A DNA stretch of 64,000 nt, taken from positions 427,001 to 491,000 of the forward strand of contig NW_017265141.1 in the NCBI RefSeq assembly GCF_001638985.1, written 5' to 3'. The translations under genes were made by a program, and so were the position numbers. Source of the stretch: Phycomyces blakesleeanus NRRL 1555(-). Lineage: Eukaryota > Mucoromycota > Mucoromycetes > Mucorales > Phycomycetaceae. Below the pieces are notes generated by a model. The model saw only the letters and a program-made list of their open reading frames with translations. It did no database searches and was not told the DNA's origin. Within the stretch, counting starts at the first letter, position 1. Every line of letters begins with the position of its first letter. Positions 12,640 to 24,687 of this stretch are shown piece after piece.

Positions 12640-14053
12640 CTCATCTTCATCAGTTGCAGGTTTGGCACAAGAAAATAAAAGAAATAAGAGAGAGAGAGGC
12701 AACAAATGTTTTAAGAATATGAAATGAAGTAAAGTGAAACGAAATGAACCTTGAGCAGCATGAGTCCATAATAAAGTGAGGAAAAGCAGGCCTGCCTTTG
12801 AAGAATTAAATACAGAGAGAGGGAGAGAGAGAGAAAGGAAGAAAGGAAGGGAAAGGAAAGAGAGAAAAGGAAAGGGAATAGGTGCAGGAATAAGAAGGAG
12901 TAAAGAGGAGAAAGAGCCTGAATAGACTGTGAAGATATTATTGTTATTTTTTTTTATTTTTTTATTATTATTATTTTGCTTGTTGTGCAACCACTGTTAA
13001 AAAAATGGGTGAGACACAAAAAAGCATGTCCCGTTGACTAGAAGCCAAGATACAGATACATACATACACATATACATTTTTATGCGTATAATTTCTATAC
13101 TGTAGAAGCACAAGACTTCAGATCTTTATTACAATATTTCTAGAACTACCACTGTCATTAATGATAAGAAGAAGGATAATTTCGATCGTAATTATAAATA
13201 TAATAAATTCATTATATTTATGTTGAAATCTTTAAAACTAGACAAACTTGTAATAAATAACAAATAATAATAATGAAGAATAATATGAAAATACCAAGGA
13301 GAATATTGTAGGTACATACATTTCAGTGTATATGTAATGTAATGTATATATATAATGTATGTATATATGTGTGTATAGTATATGTATATAAAGGGTTAAT
13401 AAAGAAGAAGAATAAGAAGAAGAAGAAGAATAAGGAGCAAAGCTGTATACAAATATTTTCTCTCTTTCTCTCTCTTTTGACCTTTTTTTTTCATTTGTGT
13501 AAAAAAGACAATTTTTCCTAAAGTCAAAAGAAGAAGCCATTATGTAGCATTCAAAAAGTGCTACAAAAGTCTGTATCATAGTGCCTTATTCTATTGCTAT
13601 TACTATATTTACCATTCTTGTGATTGTTAGGGTTACTACTATTTTTTTTTCCTATTGAATCTCCATTTTCAATTGTTATTGGTATTGGTATTGGTGTTAA
13701 TGTATCTATCGCCTTTGTACAGGCTACTGGTAGACAGATATGCTAACAAATAGGCAAGGTAATCATTATAGTCATAAAGAAGTTGAAGAAAGAAAAACAG
13801 CAAATACTACTACTACTACTTTTATTATTATCGTTATTATCTTCATATGGTAGAACTTGGCATTCAGTCATGAACATGTGTGATTCTCGCTCCCTTACAC
13901 AATGAAAATGCATTGTACTGTGGCAAAACCAAACCTAAACTCAAAACCAGAAACAGAAACAGAAACAGATCAAAAAGGGGGATATATATTCGGTCAATTT
14001 TAGTCATTCACTAGAGTCAACCAGCTTCATCTGTAGTCATTCTACTGTAAGTA
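12640..14053. other. Intergenic region, 1.4 kb
   Basis: AT-rich DNA upstream of the tetraspanin gene. It has purine-rich tracts (GAGA and GGAAA type, 12820-12900), which are pyrimidine-rich when read in the tetraspanin direction, plus AAGAAG runs at 13402-13435 and a degenerate TATTGG/TTGGTA run at 13675-13700. No gene is supported. Confidence 0.55.
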
Positions 14054-14343
14054 GCTTAGAGCTTCTCCAACAGTCAGCTAACTTTCATATTTCATAAAAC
14101 CCAGACACCTTCAAGCTGGCAAAGAAAGAATCTACTTAACCCAACAGTTCAAATTATCTTTTTTTGTAAGGGTTTTCAGTTAAAACTTTTAAATCCTTAT
14201 CAAATTTAGCAGAGAGATAAAATTTAAGACCGTAAATTGTTCGTAAAATAAAATAAATTGAGCTGTTGGGGTATCACTTTTAACTAAAATGTTAAATTTG
14301 ACATAAAAGTTGAGATAAAAGTGACTGTTGGAGACGCTCTAAG
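14054..14343. mobile_element. MITE with 23-bp terminal inverted repeats (Tourist/Harbinger-like)
   Basis: The left end (14054-14076) begins GCTTAGAGCTTCTCCAACAG and the right end (14322-14343 plus adjoining bases) is its inverted copy with one mismatch. The core GAGCKTCTCCAACAG resembles the terminal repeats of PIF/Harbinger-type Tourist MITEs as I recall them. The flanks fit a TA or TWA target duplication. A second, inner inverted pair (CCAACAGTTCAAATT near 14140 and AATTGAGCTGTTGG near 14260) lies inside. There is no coding capacity in 290 bp, so the element is non-autonomous. Confidence 0.72.
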
Positions 14344-14729
14344 CAAAATGGCAAGTGACCTTATTTCTAAAAATATGAAATTGATTTTGATTGGCCTGTG
14401 GCATCATTTTTAATTGACCAATGATGTTGATTTCGATTGGCTGTGACATTACTTGTTGGATTCACCATAAATTAGATATTAATTAGGCAAATATATAATA
14501 TAATTATACACACAAAAAAAAGTGCTCTGTTTTTTTTTTTTTTTTTTTTGGAGGTTGTTATTGTTGCTGCTGCTGCTACTGTTAATGTTGATGTTACTGT
14601 TTTGGTTGAAGCATTTTTTTTGATATACTCTTTCTCTTAAATACACCGCGTTTGCGGCGTTTACTTTTTATATAATTTACTTCTTTATTGATTTTAATTA
14701 TTTGTTTTATCTGCCTGTTTATATTTGTA
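14344..14729. other. Upstream region of the hypothetical gene
   Basis: 386 bases between the MITE and the start codon at 14730. It contains an unbroken run of about 19 T at about 14531-14549 and a short GCTGCT run. No gene is visible. Confidence 0.5.
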
Positions 14730-15637
14730 ATGGACACAGCCAATCAAGACTATCTAATTCCAATAACCAGGCTTTCTAAAGACACCCAGCCAATGCCACA
14801 CAAACACAATTGCTTACCATCCGCGACATTTCAAAGTAATCTTTCGACTAGTACAAAACAAAGAAACAAGAAGAAAATAAAATCAGACAGCCTATATATA
14901 CATACTTCTCCACGTGTTGAATTCCTTTATCTTAATATTTCTTTTTCATACAAAATCTATAGACAGCATCGGTGATCCCACTCCCGAGAAAGACACCACC
15001 GATGTGTGGAACTTACAAGGTCAATACATATATAAATATACTCTTTAAACTACCACCAATTTATCTATATGTTTATTTACTCTATCAAATATTTTCAATC
15101 CAATTAGCCACCCCAAACTCACCATCCTTAGCTTCTGCAGTCTCAGAAGCAGACTATGGATGGCTTATGGATATTGACGATACTACATCCCTCAGTAGTT
15201 GCGATAGCAACCTTTCTAATGCTGAAACAGCCTCGACATCTACCCCATCCCTAATTGCATCACCATCACCACAGCCTTTTAATCATCCCTATAACCTCCG
15301 TATTCGCGGAAATGACTCCAACAGGCACACTCCCGAGGAAAACTATCCAAATGATATCGGATCTGGTTATATACACAACAACAACAACAAAAAGAGACGT
15401 CGCCAATTATCTGTATCATCCAATTCCACATCAACTTACTCCAAACGTCGCCGTGGTTATAGTCGCCATGGTCGTAGCTGTGTCTCAAAACCGATTGTAA
15501 TAGGAACTCCTCGACCTGTCAGTGCTGGGTCAATCCGGATAACATCCGAACCACCAAGACCATTGTCTCGTTTGGTGGTAAGCTGTTCTCTTGTCGACAG
15601 TGATCTCAGTGAGTTTTCGGTATTACCGCATTCTTAA
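14730..15637 (+). CDS. Hypothetical low-complexity basic protein
   Basis: Three phase-consistent exons, 14730-14835, 14963-15019 and 15108-15637, give 230 residues. The donors are GTAATC and GTCAAT (both weak) and the acceptors are CTATAG and AATTAG. Each join keeps frame and replaces a stop-rich intron frame. I do not recognise the protein. It is rich in Ser, Thr, Pro and Asn, has an acidic patch (ADYGWLMDIDD) and a strongly basic stretch KKRRR plus SKRRRGYSRHGRS that could act as a nuclear localisation signal. It ends with a Ser/Pro-rich segment. No membrane segment is seen. The protein is likely nuclear and disordered, which is inference only. Confidence 0.6.
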
Positions 15638-15833
15638 TAACCGCCTTCCAAAACAACAACTTTTTACCACCACCACCACCACCACCTACTCATTCACTCA
15701 ATCACACTTAAGTACTCACACCCATATATATATATACACACACGCGTAATCTAAAGTAATCAACCACCATACACAATCCACAAACCCCACTAATAGAAAC
15801 CAAATCATTCAACAACAACAACAACAACAACAA

Positions 15834-15869
<36 letters not shown>

Positions 15870-16406
15870 AAAGAAAAAAAAAGAAACAATACAAAAACCT
15901 TACAATCCTTACTGATCCTTTCCCTGTAATGTAAATCTTCCGTCTTCTTGTTTATCTACTTTTTGCTCTTCTTCATTTTTATTTCTCTCTGTCTATTCTA
16001 TTCTCTATCTCCCCCCTATATCTGTATTTCATAACAAGCAAAGTGTTTATTATGTTATAGCTTGTATTTACTATAAGAAATCAATAACAACAAAAATATA
16101 TATTACTTGGTGATTACTATCAATTTACTTTTTTTTTCTCTCAAACCATCTTGGCCATAGTAGCCTATTTACATTTCTGGCTCTTATTATATTTATATAT
16201 ATATATCTACACGTTCTTTGCCCTAATCAAAAGTGAAGAGTGCTGTGACTGGTGTAATCCAATGATGGTCTTTTTTATATATTTAAACCCAGGTCATCTT
16301 TTTAAGGAAAGCAAGACAAAGATGTATTAGAGCAAGCTCTGGGTGATAAAGAGGAAGAGCTGTTTCTTTTTTATTTATTTTTTATTAAAAAAAATTACTA
16401 AGAACC
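15638..16406. other. Intergenic region with GAAA repeat
   Basis: 769 bases between two plus-strand genes. It has a CCA/CAC run after the stop codon (15667-15686), a CAA run at 15812-15832, and an AAAG tetranucleotide run at about 15834-15870. No gene is visible. Confidence 0.55.
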
Positions 16407-17701
16407 ATGACAGTAAGAAAAATATAAAATAAAACAAAAAATATATATAAAAACATAGATAGATGGATATATTGTCTTGGAGGGATGTAATTCTCTCTTT
16501 TCTCGGTACATCATCTCATTCAACCAATGAATTTTAGTTGATTTCTTTCAATGCCAGTCTTGTCTGGGCATTATGCCTCTTCTCTCTCGTCTCTGTTCAA
16601 GCAAAGGTATACAAAAATATATGAACAAGAAGAAGATATAAAAGAAATAATAAGAAAAAGTGAAAATAAAACTGGTCGTGCATACCTTTTTACTAATATT
16701 ATTTATTTATTGAAATATTACCAATACTATTATTTAGCTGTCCATCTATCACATTCAGGATGGTGATTACATTAAGCGTGGTGAGATTACAGACCTTTCT
16801 ACCACACCTGTATACACACCTACAAAACATGAGATTCTCGTAAAGCCCGAAGCTAAAGCGCTCTACAAGCTCAAGATCAAGGATGACAGCACTGGTCGTT
16901 TGATGATGTCTTCTATTCCCTACGTAAGAATCAGCAATGTTATAATATAAAATAGCATAAAGTAGTGTAGACGTAACTATATATATATATATATATGTGT
17001 GTGTATGTGTATTCTGAAAATGTTATATTATTATTATAACGATAACTAAAATACACTCCCAATCATATTAATTTTTAATAGCGTCAATTGGTGGCTAATG
17101 ACTGGCAAGATACTTTCAAGATTCATTTAGACGATAAGGGCGAGGTTTATCACGTTGATTATTATGCTGGAGAGAATGCTTGCACAGAGACAAAGGTAAT
17201 ATTATTATTTTTTCAGTTTATCTCATAGTTCTTTATATATATAGAGGAAATGAATATTGTCAGCGTACTAAATATATTTATATATACTAGACTCCTTTGG
17301 TTGGTGAAGCGTTCAAGACAACTATTCAATTGATAAAGCCTGTTCCAGGTCCCGTGTAAGTTCAACAGTTATGTGTAGATTAGTACAATAAATAAAGCAT
17401 AGTTGTCCAATGGAATAATACTAAAAATACAACAACAACCATATCAAATAGGCCTCGGTTGATTCAACTGAATACAAACAAACCCGCCTCTCAGCCTAGT
17501 TCTGGAGTTAACAAGGAAGGAACTGTCGTTGAGATCCAAGAGGAGCAATCCTTTTTCCGTAAATATTGGTAAATATTAATAATCAAGATTACTTTATTTG
17601 TGTTTGTAAGATTACTAACAATGCCTTGTAGGTATATTATTGCTCTTGGTGGCATCCTCTTCTTGTCAGCAACCAACCCTCCACCTGAAGAAGCAAAATA
17701 A
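16407..17701 (+). CDS. EMC10: ER membrane protein complex subunit 10
   Basis: Seven exons, 16407-16412, 16538-16606, 16738-16923, 17082-17195, 17291-17355, 17452-17568 and 17632-17701, join in phase to 208 residues. The first coding exon is just ATG ACA, then GTAAGA. The second exon encodes a clean signal peptide (LVWALCLFSLVSVQA). The middle is a beta-rich lumenal domain with LYKLKIKDDSTGRL and WQDTFKIHLDDKGEVYHVDY. The C-terminus has EQSFFRKYW followed by a single membrane segment, YIIALGGILFLSA. This layout matches EMC10, a lumenal subunit of the complex that inserts tail-anchored and multipass proteins into the ER membrane. The start depends on the micro-exon, because the frame upstream of exon 2 is closed by TAG at the acceptor. 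Confidence 0.88.
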
Positions 17702-17957
17702 GCTTTATTTTACTTTATTTTTTACTTTAATATAATATAATTTTATGTTTTATTATGTTGTTATTCTTCAATAGAAAGAAGTAGAAGTAGAAGTAGAAGA
17801 AGAGATGAAAGATAAATATTCAAGGGGAAATTTATCTTGACGGCTTTCAGGTGTGTATACAAGCAATATAACATCTTGAAATTAAAGTCATGATAATAAT
17901 AATAAGGAAGAAGAGAGAGAAGTAGAAAGAGGGTGTGGGGAAATGGGGATAACAATG

Positions 17958-19261
17958 TTATATAATAGAAGATATCCATGGATGTTGTTGGAGTTTTTCA
18001 AGAGAGATTCTTTGATCTGGAAGTTTGTGAAGCATAGAGATCATCAGATCAGCCAGCAATGGAGACATGGTATCCAGAGGAACATACAAAGAATAAATAT
18101 ATTCGTCAGCCGATTTAAAGGGTAATCCACCTGTCAAAATAATGTGAAGCAAGACTCCCAAAGACCATATTTCTGCAGGTTCAGGATTATATCTACATCC
18201 CATCAAGATTTCTGGAGAAGCAAATGTTATAGTTCCATGAAACTGTTTGAGAAGAGTATGTCGAGGAATTCTACAAGCCGATCCAAAGTCTGCCAGTTTG
18301 ACCTACGCATAGATATTTATATATGTATTGTATTGTATTGTATTGTATTGTTTTTCGCTTGTGAGTCAAACACTTTCCTATTTGTTTTATGTAATTCACA
18401 TCTATTGTTGTTACTGTTCTTTTTCCTTTCTTTCTAATACTCTAAGCGTACACTTGAATACATACATTAAAGTGGTTATCAATAAGAATATTCTCATCTT
18501 TTATATCACAATGATATATTCCCTGTCGTGCAAGATAGGATACTGCGTTTACAATCTGGCTAAATATATGCTGTGCTATAGGCTCTGGAAAGCGCTTATA
18601 TCGTGCGATACACTCAAACAGGTCATATTTTCTCCTAGGAATGATCGACAAGTATCGAAGATTTGGGTTTGATGCTATTTGGAGCTCTATTTGGGTTTGG
18701 ATTTGGATTGTCGTTGGGGTTGACCAAGATATGCCATGGAAGTCTACTACCAGATAGTAGAACATGCGGTCTTGAAAGTGCTCACGATATCCAATAATGT
18801 TTGGATGGCTGAGAGGACGAAGTAAGAAAATCTCCAGAGGGATTAGACCACCTTCGACAGGATCCTTGACTAGACTGTTTGGTGCGAGATCAGCCTTGAT
18901 GATCAATTTGACAGCTACACATAGACCACTCTGGCGATGTATAGCAGACATCACGTAGCCGTGCCCGCCTCTGCCTAGTCCTCCTATGACACGGTAGTGC
19001 TGAAGGAAAAAAGGGTCCAAGAAAGTCAATCCGAACGGAAGTGACGATCTAGAACTGACGTCTGGGGCAGAATACGATCTACGTCTTGTCTAATTTTTTT
19101 TTGTTTGACAATAGCAAAGAAGGTTTGTTGAGATATCAACTAAAGTTTTTCGTTGCTGGTGTTCCCTGTTTGTGTACAGTAATAGTAATAAAGCAAAAAC
19201 AAAAACAGCAGACAGATAATGCTGCTGTATGACAACTTACTTGCGACAGATTTGGTTTCAT
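17958..19261 (-). CDS. PAS-kinase-like Ser/Thr protein kinase with HCD catalytic loop
   Basis: Three exons, 19261-19241, 19089-18466 and 18302-17958, join in phase to 329 residues. The first exon is seven codons ending at GTAAGT. Kinase motifs in order are the glycine loop GLGRGGHGYV (44-53), AVKLI with Lys68, HCDIKDEN (200-207), ADFGS (219-223), FASPEI in place of APE, and EIWSLGVLL. The segment YDLFECI and the EPIAQHIFSQ helix are close to PASK/Psk1 kinases, but no PAS domain is present, so the protein is a kinase domain only. The usual Arg of HRD is Cys here, which would change activation-loop control. It has a paralogue at 44850-46055. The likely role is nutrient-linked phosphorylation, inferred from family. 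Confidence 0.87.
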
Positions 19262-19779
19262 TGTAACGTTTCTTTAGAAGCAAAAGTAAAAGAGTATTAG
19301 TAAAAGAAAAGAAGAAAAAGGAAAAGAAGAGAGGCAAATGGATATCTTACTTTCCTTCCTTTCATTTTAAAAGCAAAATTCGCGACAACAAAAAACATAT
19401 TAAAGAAATGATTATAGTGAGAGCGAATGAGTGAGTAAATATGTGGTGAATGACATGGTTATATGGTTATGGATCCAATCCAGGCTGGCGTTCACATTTT
19501 GGTAATGTTTTTTAATTATAGGGGGTTTCAAATTTGGATTTTTAAGGATTCAAGGTTTAAATATTTCCATCGGCGAACTTAAAATTCACGTCACCTGCCT
19601 AAAAAGGATTTACAGCTGTTGAAGTATCTGAAATACTTCTTGATATTATATTTTATTGGTTAATTAATGAAGCGCAGATAGAAAGTATAAACCTTAAATT
19701 CTTCAAGATTTTTAAACTTGAAACATCCTACTATTATTTTTATTATTATTATTCTGTTTGAATACAGCTCCAACTTCGT
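19262..19779. other. Intergenic region between kinase and phosphatase
   Basis: 518 bases between the kinase start and the phosphatase stop, both on the minus strand. It is AT-rich, with an AGAAAAGAAG purine tract at 19280-19340 just upstream of the kinase start. No gene is visible. Confidence 0.5.
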
Positions 19780-22492
19780 CTAATCATGTCTCGGTGGCAT
19801 AACAAAACCTCCTACACGATCTGCTTCACCGTATGGCTGAGGAGCATCATGATCTACTAGGCCAGTTACGCGTGATGCAGCTGAAGCAAGAGTATTGTAA
19901 AGCTCGTGAGGCAAAGACAAGAGGTGGCGAGTATCGAATCTGTGCAGATTTTCGGCATTCGCACCAAACACCAGTCTAGGAACATCAATAAGATAACCCA
20001 TCGTTCCCTTTTTTCCAACAATCTTTTCGGCCTGAATCCAAAAGTTCATCTTTCCTGTATCTTCGTCATAGTATCCTGCAGTGTAATTACGCATACCCAT
20101 CAACTTTTTGTTGTTTCTCTATTTTTTTAAAAAAATAAATAAACCCAAAAGATCAGTCAAAATTCTCTGTTATCTTTATATTTTCATATATTATATCAAA
20201 TGACTTACAGAGTTTCCGTTTGGAGAGAATTTAAAGAGATTGTACATCTTTTCTTCAACATTAGGATTGAATGTTTCGTATGAAGAGTTTTGGTTGAGGA
20301 CAGTCAATAATGCTTGCGGAGGGGGGCTACATTGGAACAAGGTTGAGACAAGACATAAATGAATTAACGAATGAATAAACGAAAACAGATGAGTACAAGA
20401 TAATATTATATTATTTCATTGGGGGAGGAGAAAGACCCGATCAATTATATCTTACATGTTCACAATAGCACTAGAAATAATTTGGACCATAAAGTAAGGA
20501 TCGGCTTCTTCTTTTTCCTTCATATCTTTGGAGTACAAGCGACCAGCACCGCAGCAGTGAACCTTATTAAAGAAATGAATATATAGATATATAGATAGAT
20601 AGATAAACAGTTAATTAATTAATGTGATGATAGAAATAATGATATATACATATAACAATTTTATCGCATAATCCAATATATATATATATATATATATATT
20701 CAACTTACATCACCACCTAGGAAAGAGACTCGGATTGAATATTCCTTGGCATACTGTTGGAACTTTTCAATAAATGTCCTTCGCTCTACTTCGTGGTTAG
20801 CTGCTGTCCAATCTAAATAGTTCATAGAAAAACAATCAAATATTAGCCATTTTTGTTTTGTTTTCACATCTTATATATATAACTACAAAACTTACGGTCG
20901 TTCATATCATCCAAGAGTTCGGGATCACCGTTCCAGCGGTTCAATTGGCCACTAATGATATCTCCAAGGGCACCTGTTTTTCCTGCAATTGTGGCCAGGT
21001 TGAATCCAGCAGCGCCATCCATGGCTTTTTCGAATAGAGTAAGGCGGGGGTAGACCAGTGGCACACCTGTCAGTACCAAAAGATGTTTGATTGTCTTGGG
21101 CATTGTCTTGCGGAGTGTGTTAAACACAGCGTCGTAGGACTGTTGAGTGCAGACAGCATATTTGGTACGTTCACCGCGAGCATCGAGTGAAATTAAACCA
21201 ATACCGGCACCAAGTGTGGTGACAATATGGTTACAGGTTGGAAGACTACCGCGAATCATACCATGTCTGGGAGCAAGTTCAATTGTAGTGTGGTGTTGGA
21301 ATAAATAGTAGAAACGGCTTGCATTGGCAAATAGAACTTTGGATTAACAATATATATATATATATATAAACAATTGTGAGCGTGCGAACGTGCAACAAGT
21401 ACTATACTAAAAACAGAATACTTTACCTGTGAAGCAGTCTGCGCGCTGCATGTCTGCCGGGTATGAGCCGTAACCATCAATAATATCCTTTTTATATGTA
21501 CATATATATATGTGTGTGGGTAAGCATATTTTTTTTTAAAAAAAAATTGTAAAGATGATTAGATACTTGATTCGACTTGATTATTGCTTGGTATTGATAT
21601 CATTGTAATTGCAACTCACGTGGTCATCCCACATATTGACAGAGGGAATGGAAGCAAATGCATTTGCTACAACTGGATTGCCTTCAAAGCCAAAGTTCTT
21701 GACATAGTTCCAGAAATAAAAGTGTTCGAACCCTTCTCTCATACTATCTGGCAAAGTCATTCCTACACGCTTTACTGGGTCCTTTTCCTCGACCCAGGGC
21801 TTCATGAACTCTTCGTGGATAAGTCTATCCTGATAGAGCTGATCTCCACCACCCAGTAGTACGTGGAAAGGCATGACTTCGTGACGGTCAAGGACATCTT
21901 GCCAGAGTGGTGCCTCCTTTTCTCCAAAACTATCCTTGATTTCTTGTGCGATGTCCGAGAATCCGTTACATGAGTGGAACATAAATCGCATTGATTCGTC
22001 GTAGGCGGGTAAATGGAAATTATAGGACTGAGTTTCGGGCAAACAGCTCAAAGTGTAGGTTGCAACTTGACCTTCATCCGTCAAAGGCACATTGATCGCA
22101 AAGCGCCAGAAATAGTATTTATTTCTAAACACATCGAGTAATTCGCCCTGGACTTGGATGGTCTGGACTGTCTTTGAATCCTTTTCTTGGACCTTGAGTT
22201 CCAACTTGGGCGGACGCTGGTCATTCGAGACAACCAGACTAGAACCGTGCCAGGTACGTCTTCTGTAGTCAATTTCAATATACCGCAGTAACGGGCCACA
22301 CACGACCTCGCTTGGCTCATGTACTATGGGTTCCAGTTGTGGTGCACCTTGATGCTGATGGTAATTGTGTAAGGAAGGCAATCGGAAATGGTGACCACCA
22401 AGGTTCATCCGAGAAAATGCATCGGCAGGTGGTTGTTGGCCGTATCCATTGTTAGGTGCGCCATAAGAACCTTCGTTATGTGTGGGGTACAT
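19780..22492 (-). CDS. PhoD-like metallophosphatase domain protein
   Basis: Seven exons, 22492-21620, 21487-21427, 21336-20896, 20812-20709, 20562-20456, 20326-20209 and 20118-19780, join in phase to 680 residues. Landmarks are an N-terminal Gly/Pro/Gln/His-rich stretch, then HVLLGGGDQLYQDRL (metal-binding GGDQ) and MWDDH joined across the first intron to DIIDGYGSYP, giving the DDHDxxDGYGS motif typical of PhoD-like phosphatases. Downstream are LLVLTGVPLVYPRL and, across another intron, WTAANHEVERR. Fungal proteins of this type (PhoD_2) are large cytosolic proteins with undefined substrates, probably phosphoesters. The upstream leader (22493-22600) is almost pure pyrimidine in the coding direction. 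The family assignment is firm and the biochemical substrate is not known. Confidence 0.87.
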
Positions 22493-23246
22493 TCCAACCA
22501 GCAAAGAAAAAAAAAGGGAAAAAAAGGAAGAAGGAAGAAGGAAGAAGGAAGAAGAACAAGGACAAGGACAAGGACAAGGACAAGGACAAAGATGAGGTAA
22601 ATCAAGTGAAGTTAAAAATGGCTGGGCAGTTTTAACTTTTTTTTTTTTTTACTTTAGTATTATTATTATTTTTACCTTATATTCAGACGAGATTTTTTAT
22701 ATTGAAAATAATTACTGTTTAAATAGGCGCACAAAGTTGTAAACCGAGAATTTGCACAACCAATTTTATGATTCAATTCTTATTTTTATTTTATTTTTCT
22801 TTCTATAGTTTTCTTATATTTTGTGTAGTGTAAAATTTACAGAATAAATAAATAGAATAGAGTCGAATCGAATACAAAAGTCTGCATTCTTAATGATGTG
22901 TATAAATTACACGTCAGCCCCCTTTTGTACACAAAGCAAGATAATCGAGAATATTACTCTAGTACCTGATTAAATCACGCTCTATACATTACACACACGT
23001 AATGTTAGTGTATCTAGAAGCAAATAAGAAATGAAGAGCCACTACTACTTTGCACACCACACCACATTAGATAATAAATTATTAGCGCACACACACACAA
23101 ACACACAAAGAGACAGATAAAGAGAACGAAAACGATAAAAGAATAAAGGTCTTTTTAACAGCAAAAGAGAGAAATTAAAAGGTTGATTGTACAAAAAAAG
23201 AAAGGGCAAGCATTTATTTTCTTCAAGTTTTGTGGGGGTGAAAAAG
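22493..23246. other. Intergenic region, phosphatase promoter and RPL5 3' flank
   Basis: 754 bases. Next to the phosphatase start lies a long pyrimidine leader read on the minus strand, including GGAAGAA units and a GACAAG hexanucleotide repeat at about 22556-22590 (plus-strand bases). The rest is AT-rich with a CA run at 23087-23107. No gene is visible. Confidence 0.55.
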
Positions 23247-24496
23247 TTACTCCTGAGCACGCTTCTTCTCGAAGGCGTCCTTCTTGGCCTGGACCTTGGA
23301 ATCGCGCTGCTTCTTGTTGAGACGCTGGGGGATAGGGTAGGGCTTGGCGGGGATGTTCTTCTTGGTGAGCTTGTAGACGGGGTCAGCACGGATAGCCTCG
23401 TGAGCCTCGGTGTACATATCCTCAACCTTGTCAGAGGTGATACCCTGCTTCAAGAAGGTAGAGAACTGCTTCTTGTAACGCTCCTCATCTTCCTCCTCGA
23501 GGTACTCCATGTACTCAGCAACGTGGACACCATAGATGTAGTTGCGCAACAACTCGTCGTCGTTGGTCTTGGACTCGATATCGAAACCGGGGAAACGGTT
23601 GCCGGAGTGGGGAACGAAGATACCACCATCGGAAGCACCCTTCATGGCACCGAAGACACGGGCACCAGTGGAGGTACGGGCAAGACCAACATCGAGGAAG
23701 GCCTTGAAGGGACGGGGACCATCCTCGATGGCCTCAACCATGGAGACGGTACCATCGGACTCGGTGACACCCTCGTACTTATCGGCCAAGCCGAGCTTGG
23801 TCAAGGTACGGCGGGCGAGGAGGAGACCAGTGGCGTAGGCAGCAGCCCAGTTGGTCAAACCACCCTTGATACCATAGCGGGGAAGCTCGTGAGAGTAAGC
23901 GGCAGCGAGAACAAAGTCACCCTGGAGCTTAGCGTAGACGATCTGGCAGATGATGTCCTTGTTGGTGAAACGGACAACAAGTCTGTACTTGGGAGAGTTG
24001 TACTTGTTCTTGGCCTGAACAACGAGTCTCTTGCGAGCATAGTAGTCAGTCTTACCCTCTGTAAACACAAACACAAGCACATAAAGATAATAATAAAAAC
24101 AAAAAGTAAAAATTGAAGTAATTTATTTATTTTTAATGTTAGTCAATGGAATTCAACGTCATTAAGCAATTGAACATTACCTCTTCTTCTGCGGTACTTG
24201 ACCTGGAAGCGCTTGAAGTAGGCCTTGTTCTTTTGCTGCTTAATGAAAGGCTGTACATTTGCATAGACAGAAAATAAAAAGAAATAAAATAAAAAAAAAA
24301 TTAATCACTATTTCCGATATTACTACTATTATTATTATTATGATCAATAAATTTGATTATGTATCCATAATGTATTCATTCTCTATCCACACTCTATCCA
24401 ATCCATTTATTCATCCATCCACGAAAACAGTAATAATAATAATCGATTCTTCTGATAGATTCTGCTGTTATTCGTCATTGTCGAGGTCCCTACCAT
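23247..24496 (-). CDS. RPL5: 60S ribosomal protein L5 (uL18)
   Basis: Exons 24496-24494 (the ATG codon alone), 24250-24181 and 24058-23247 give 294 residues, against about 297 in yeast and animals. The protein starts [20 protein letters not shown] and continues [16 protein letters not shown], then [16 protein letters not shown] and [18 protein letters not shown], all hallmark uL18 segments. It ends in the basic, eukaryote-specific tail. It binds 5S rRNA with uL5 in the 60S central protuberance. Codon choice is strongly biased (C-ending codons), which fits very high expression and opens a long antisense frame. The one-codon first exon (ATG then GTAGGG) is my best start: no in-frame ATG precedes CCTTTC in exon 2, and the protein needs only Met there. 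Confidence 0.92.
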
Positions 24497-24687
24497 TTTC
24501 TACGTGGCTATGAAAAGGAGGATTCCAACAGTTGCCAAATCTCAATCACAAAATATCGTTGGGCTTCGCGTCCCGGCCGATCCGTCTAGAAAGCAGTCAC
24601 TGCTCTTCTTGCCCTTTAATCTTTTTTTTCTTTTTTTTTTATTTCTCAGTCTCTCTATCTCTCACTCTGTGCGTCTTTCTGCCTCTT
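24497..24687. promoter_or_regulatory. Compact bidirectional promoter, RPL5 / coiled-coil gene
   Basis: Only 191 bases separate the divergent start codons. The side near 24688 is a dense pyrimidine tract (TCTTTTTTTTCTTTTTTTTT, then CTCTCTATCTCTCACTC), typical of fungal 5' leaders. The middle is less AT-rich than the neighbouring spacer. Sharing implies coupled regulation with a ribosomal protein gene, which is inference. Confidence 0.55.

Noticed and set aside
12640..12990. N-terminal extension of the tetraspanin frame
   Set aside because: The extra residues come from poly-Asn/Lys and purine repeats in the leader. The family alignment starts at the MSKWYM segment.
23187..24116. 309-codon open frame antisense to RPL5
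   Set aside because: It lies opposite the strongly codon-biased RPL5 exon, crosses an intron, and its Gly/Val/Leu-rich product is what biased C-ending codons give on the other strand.
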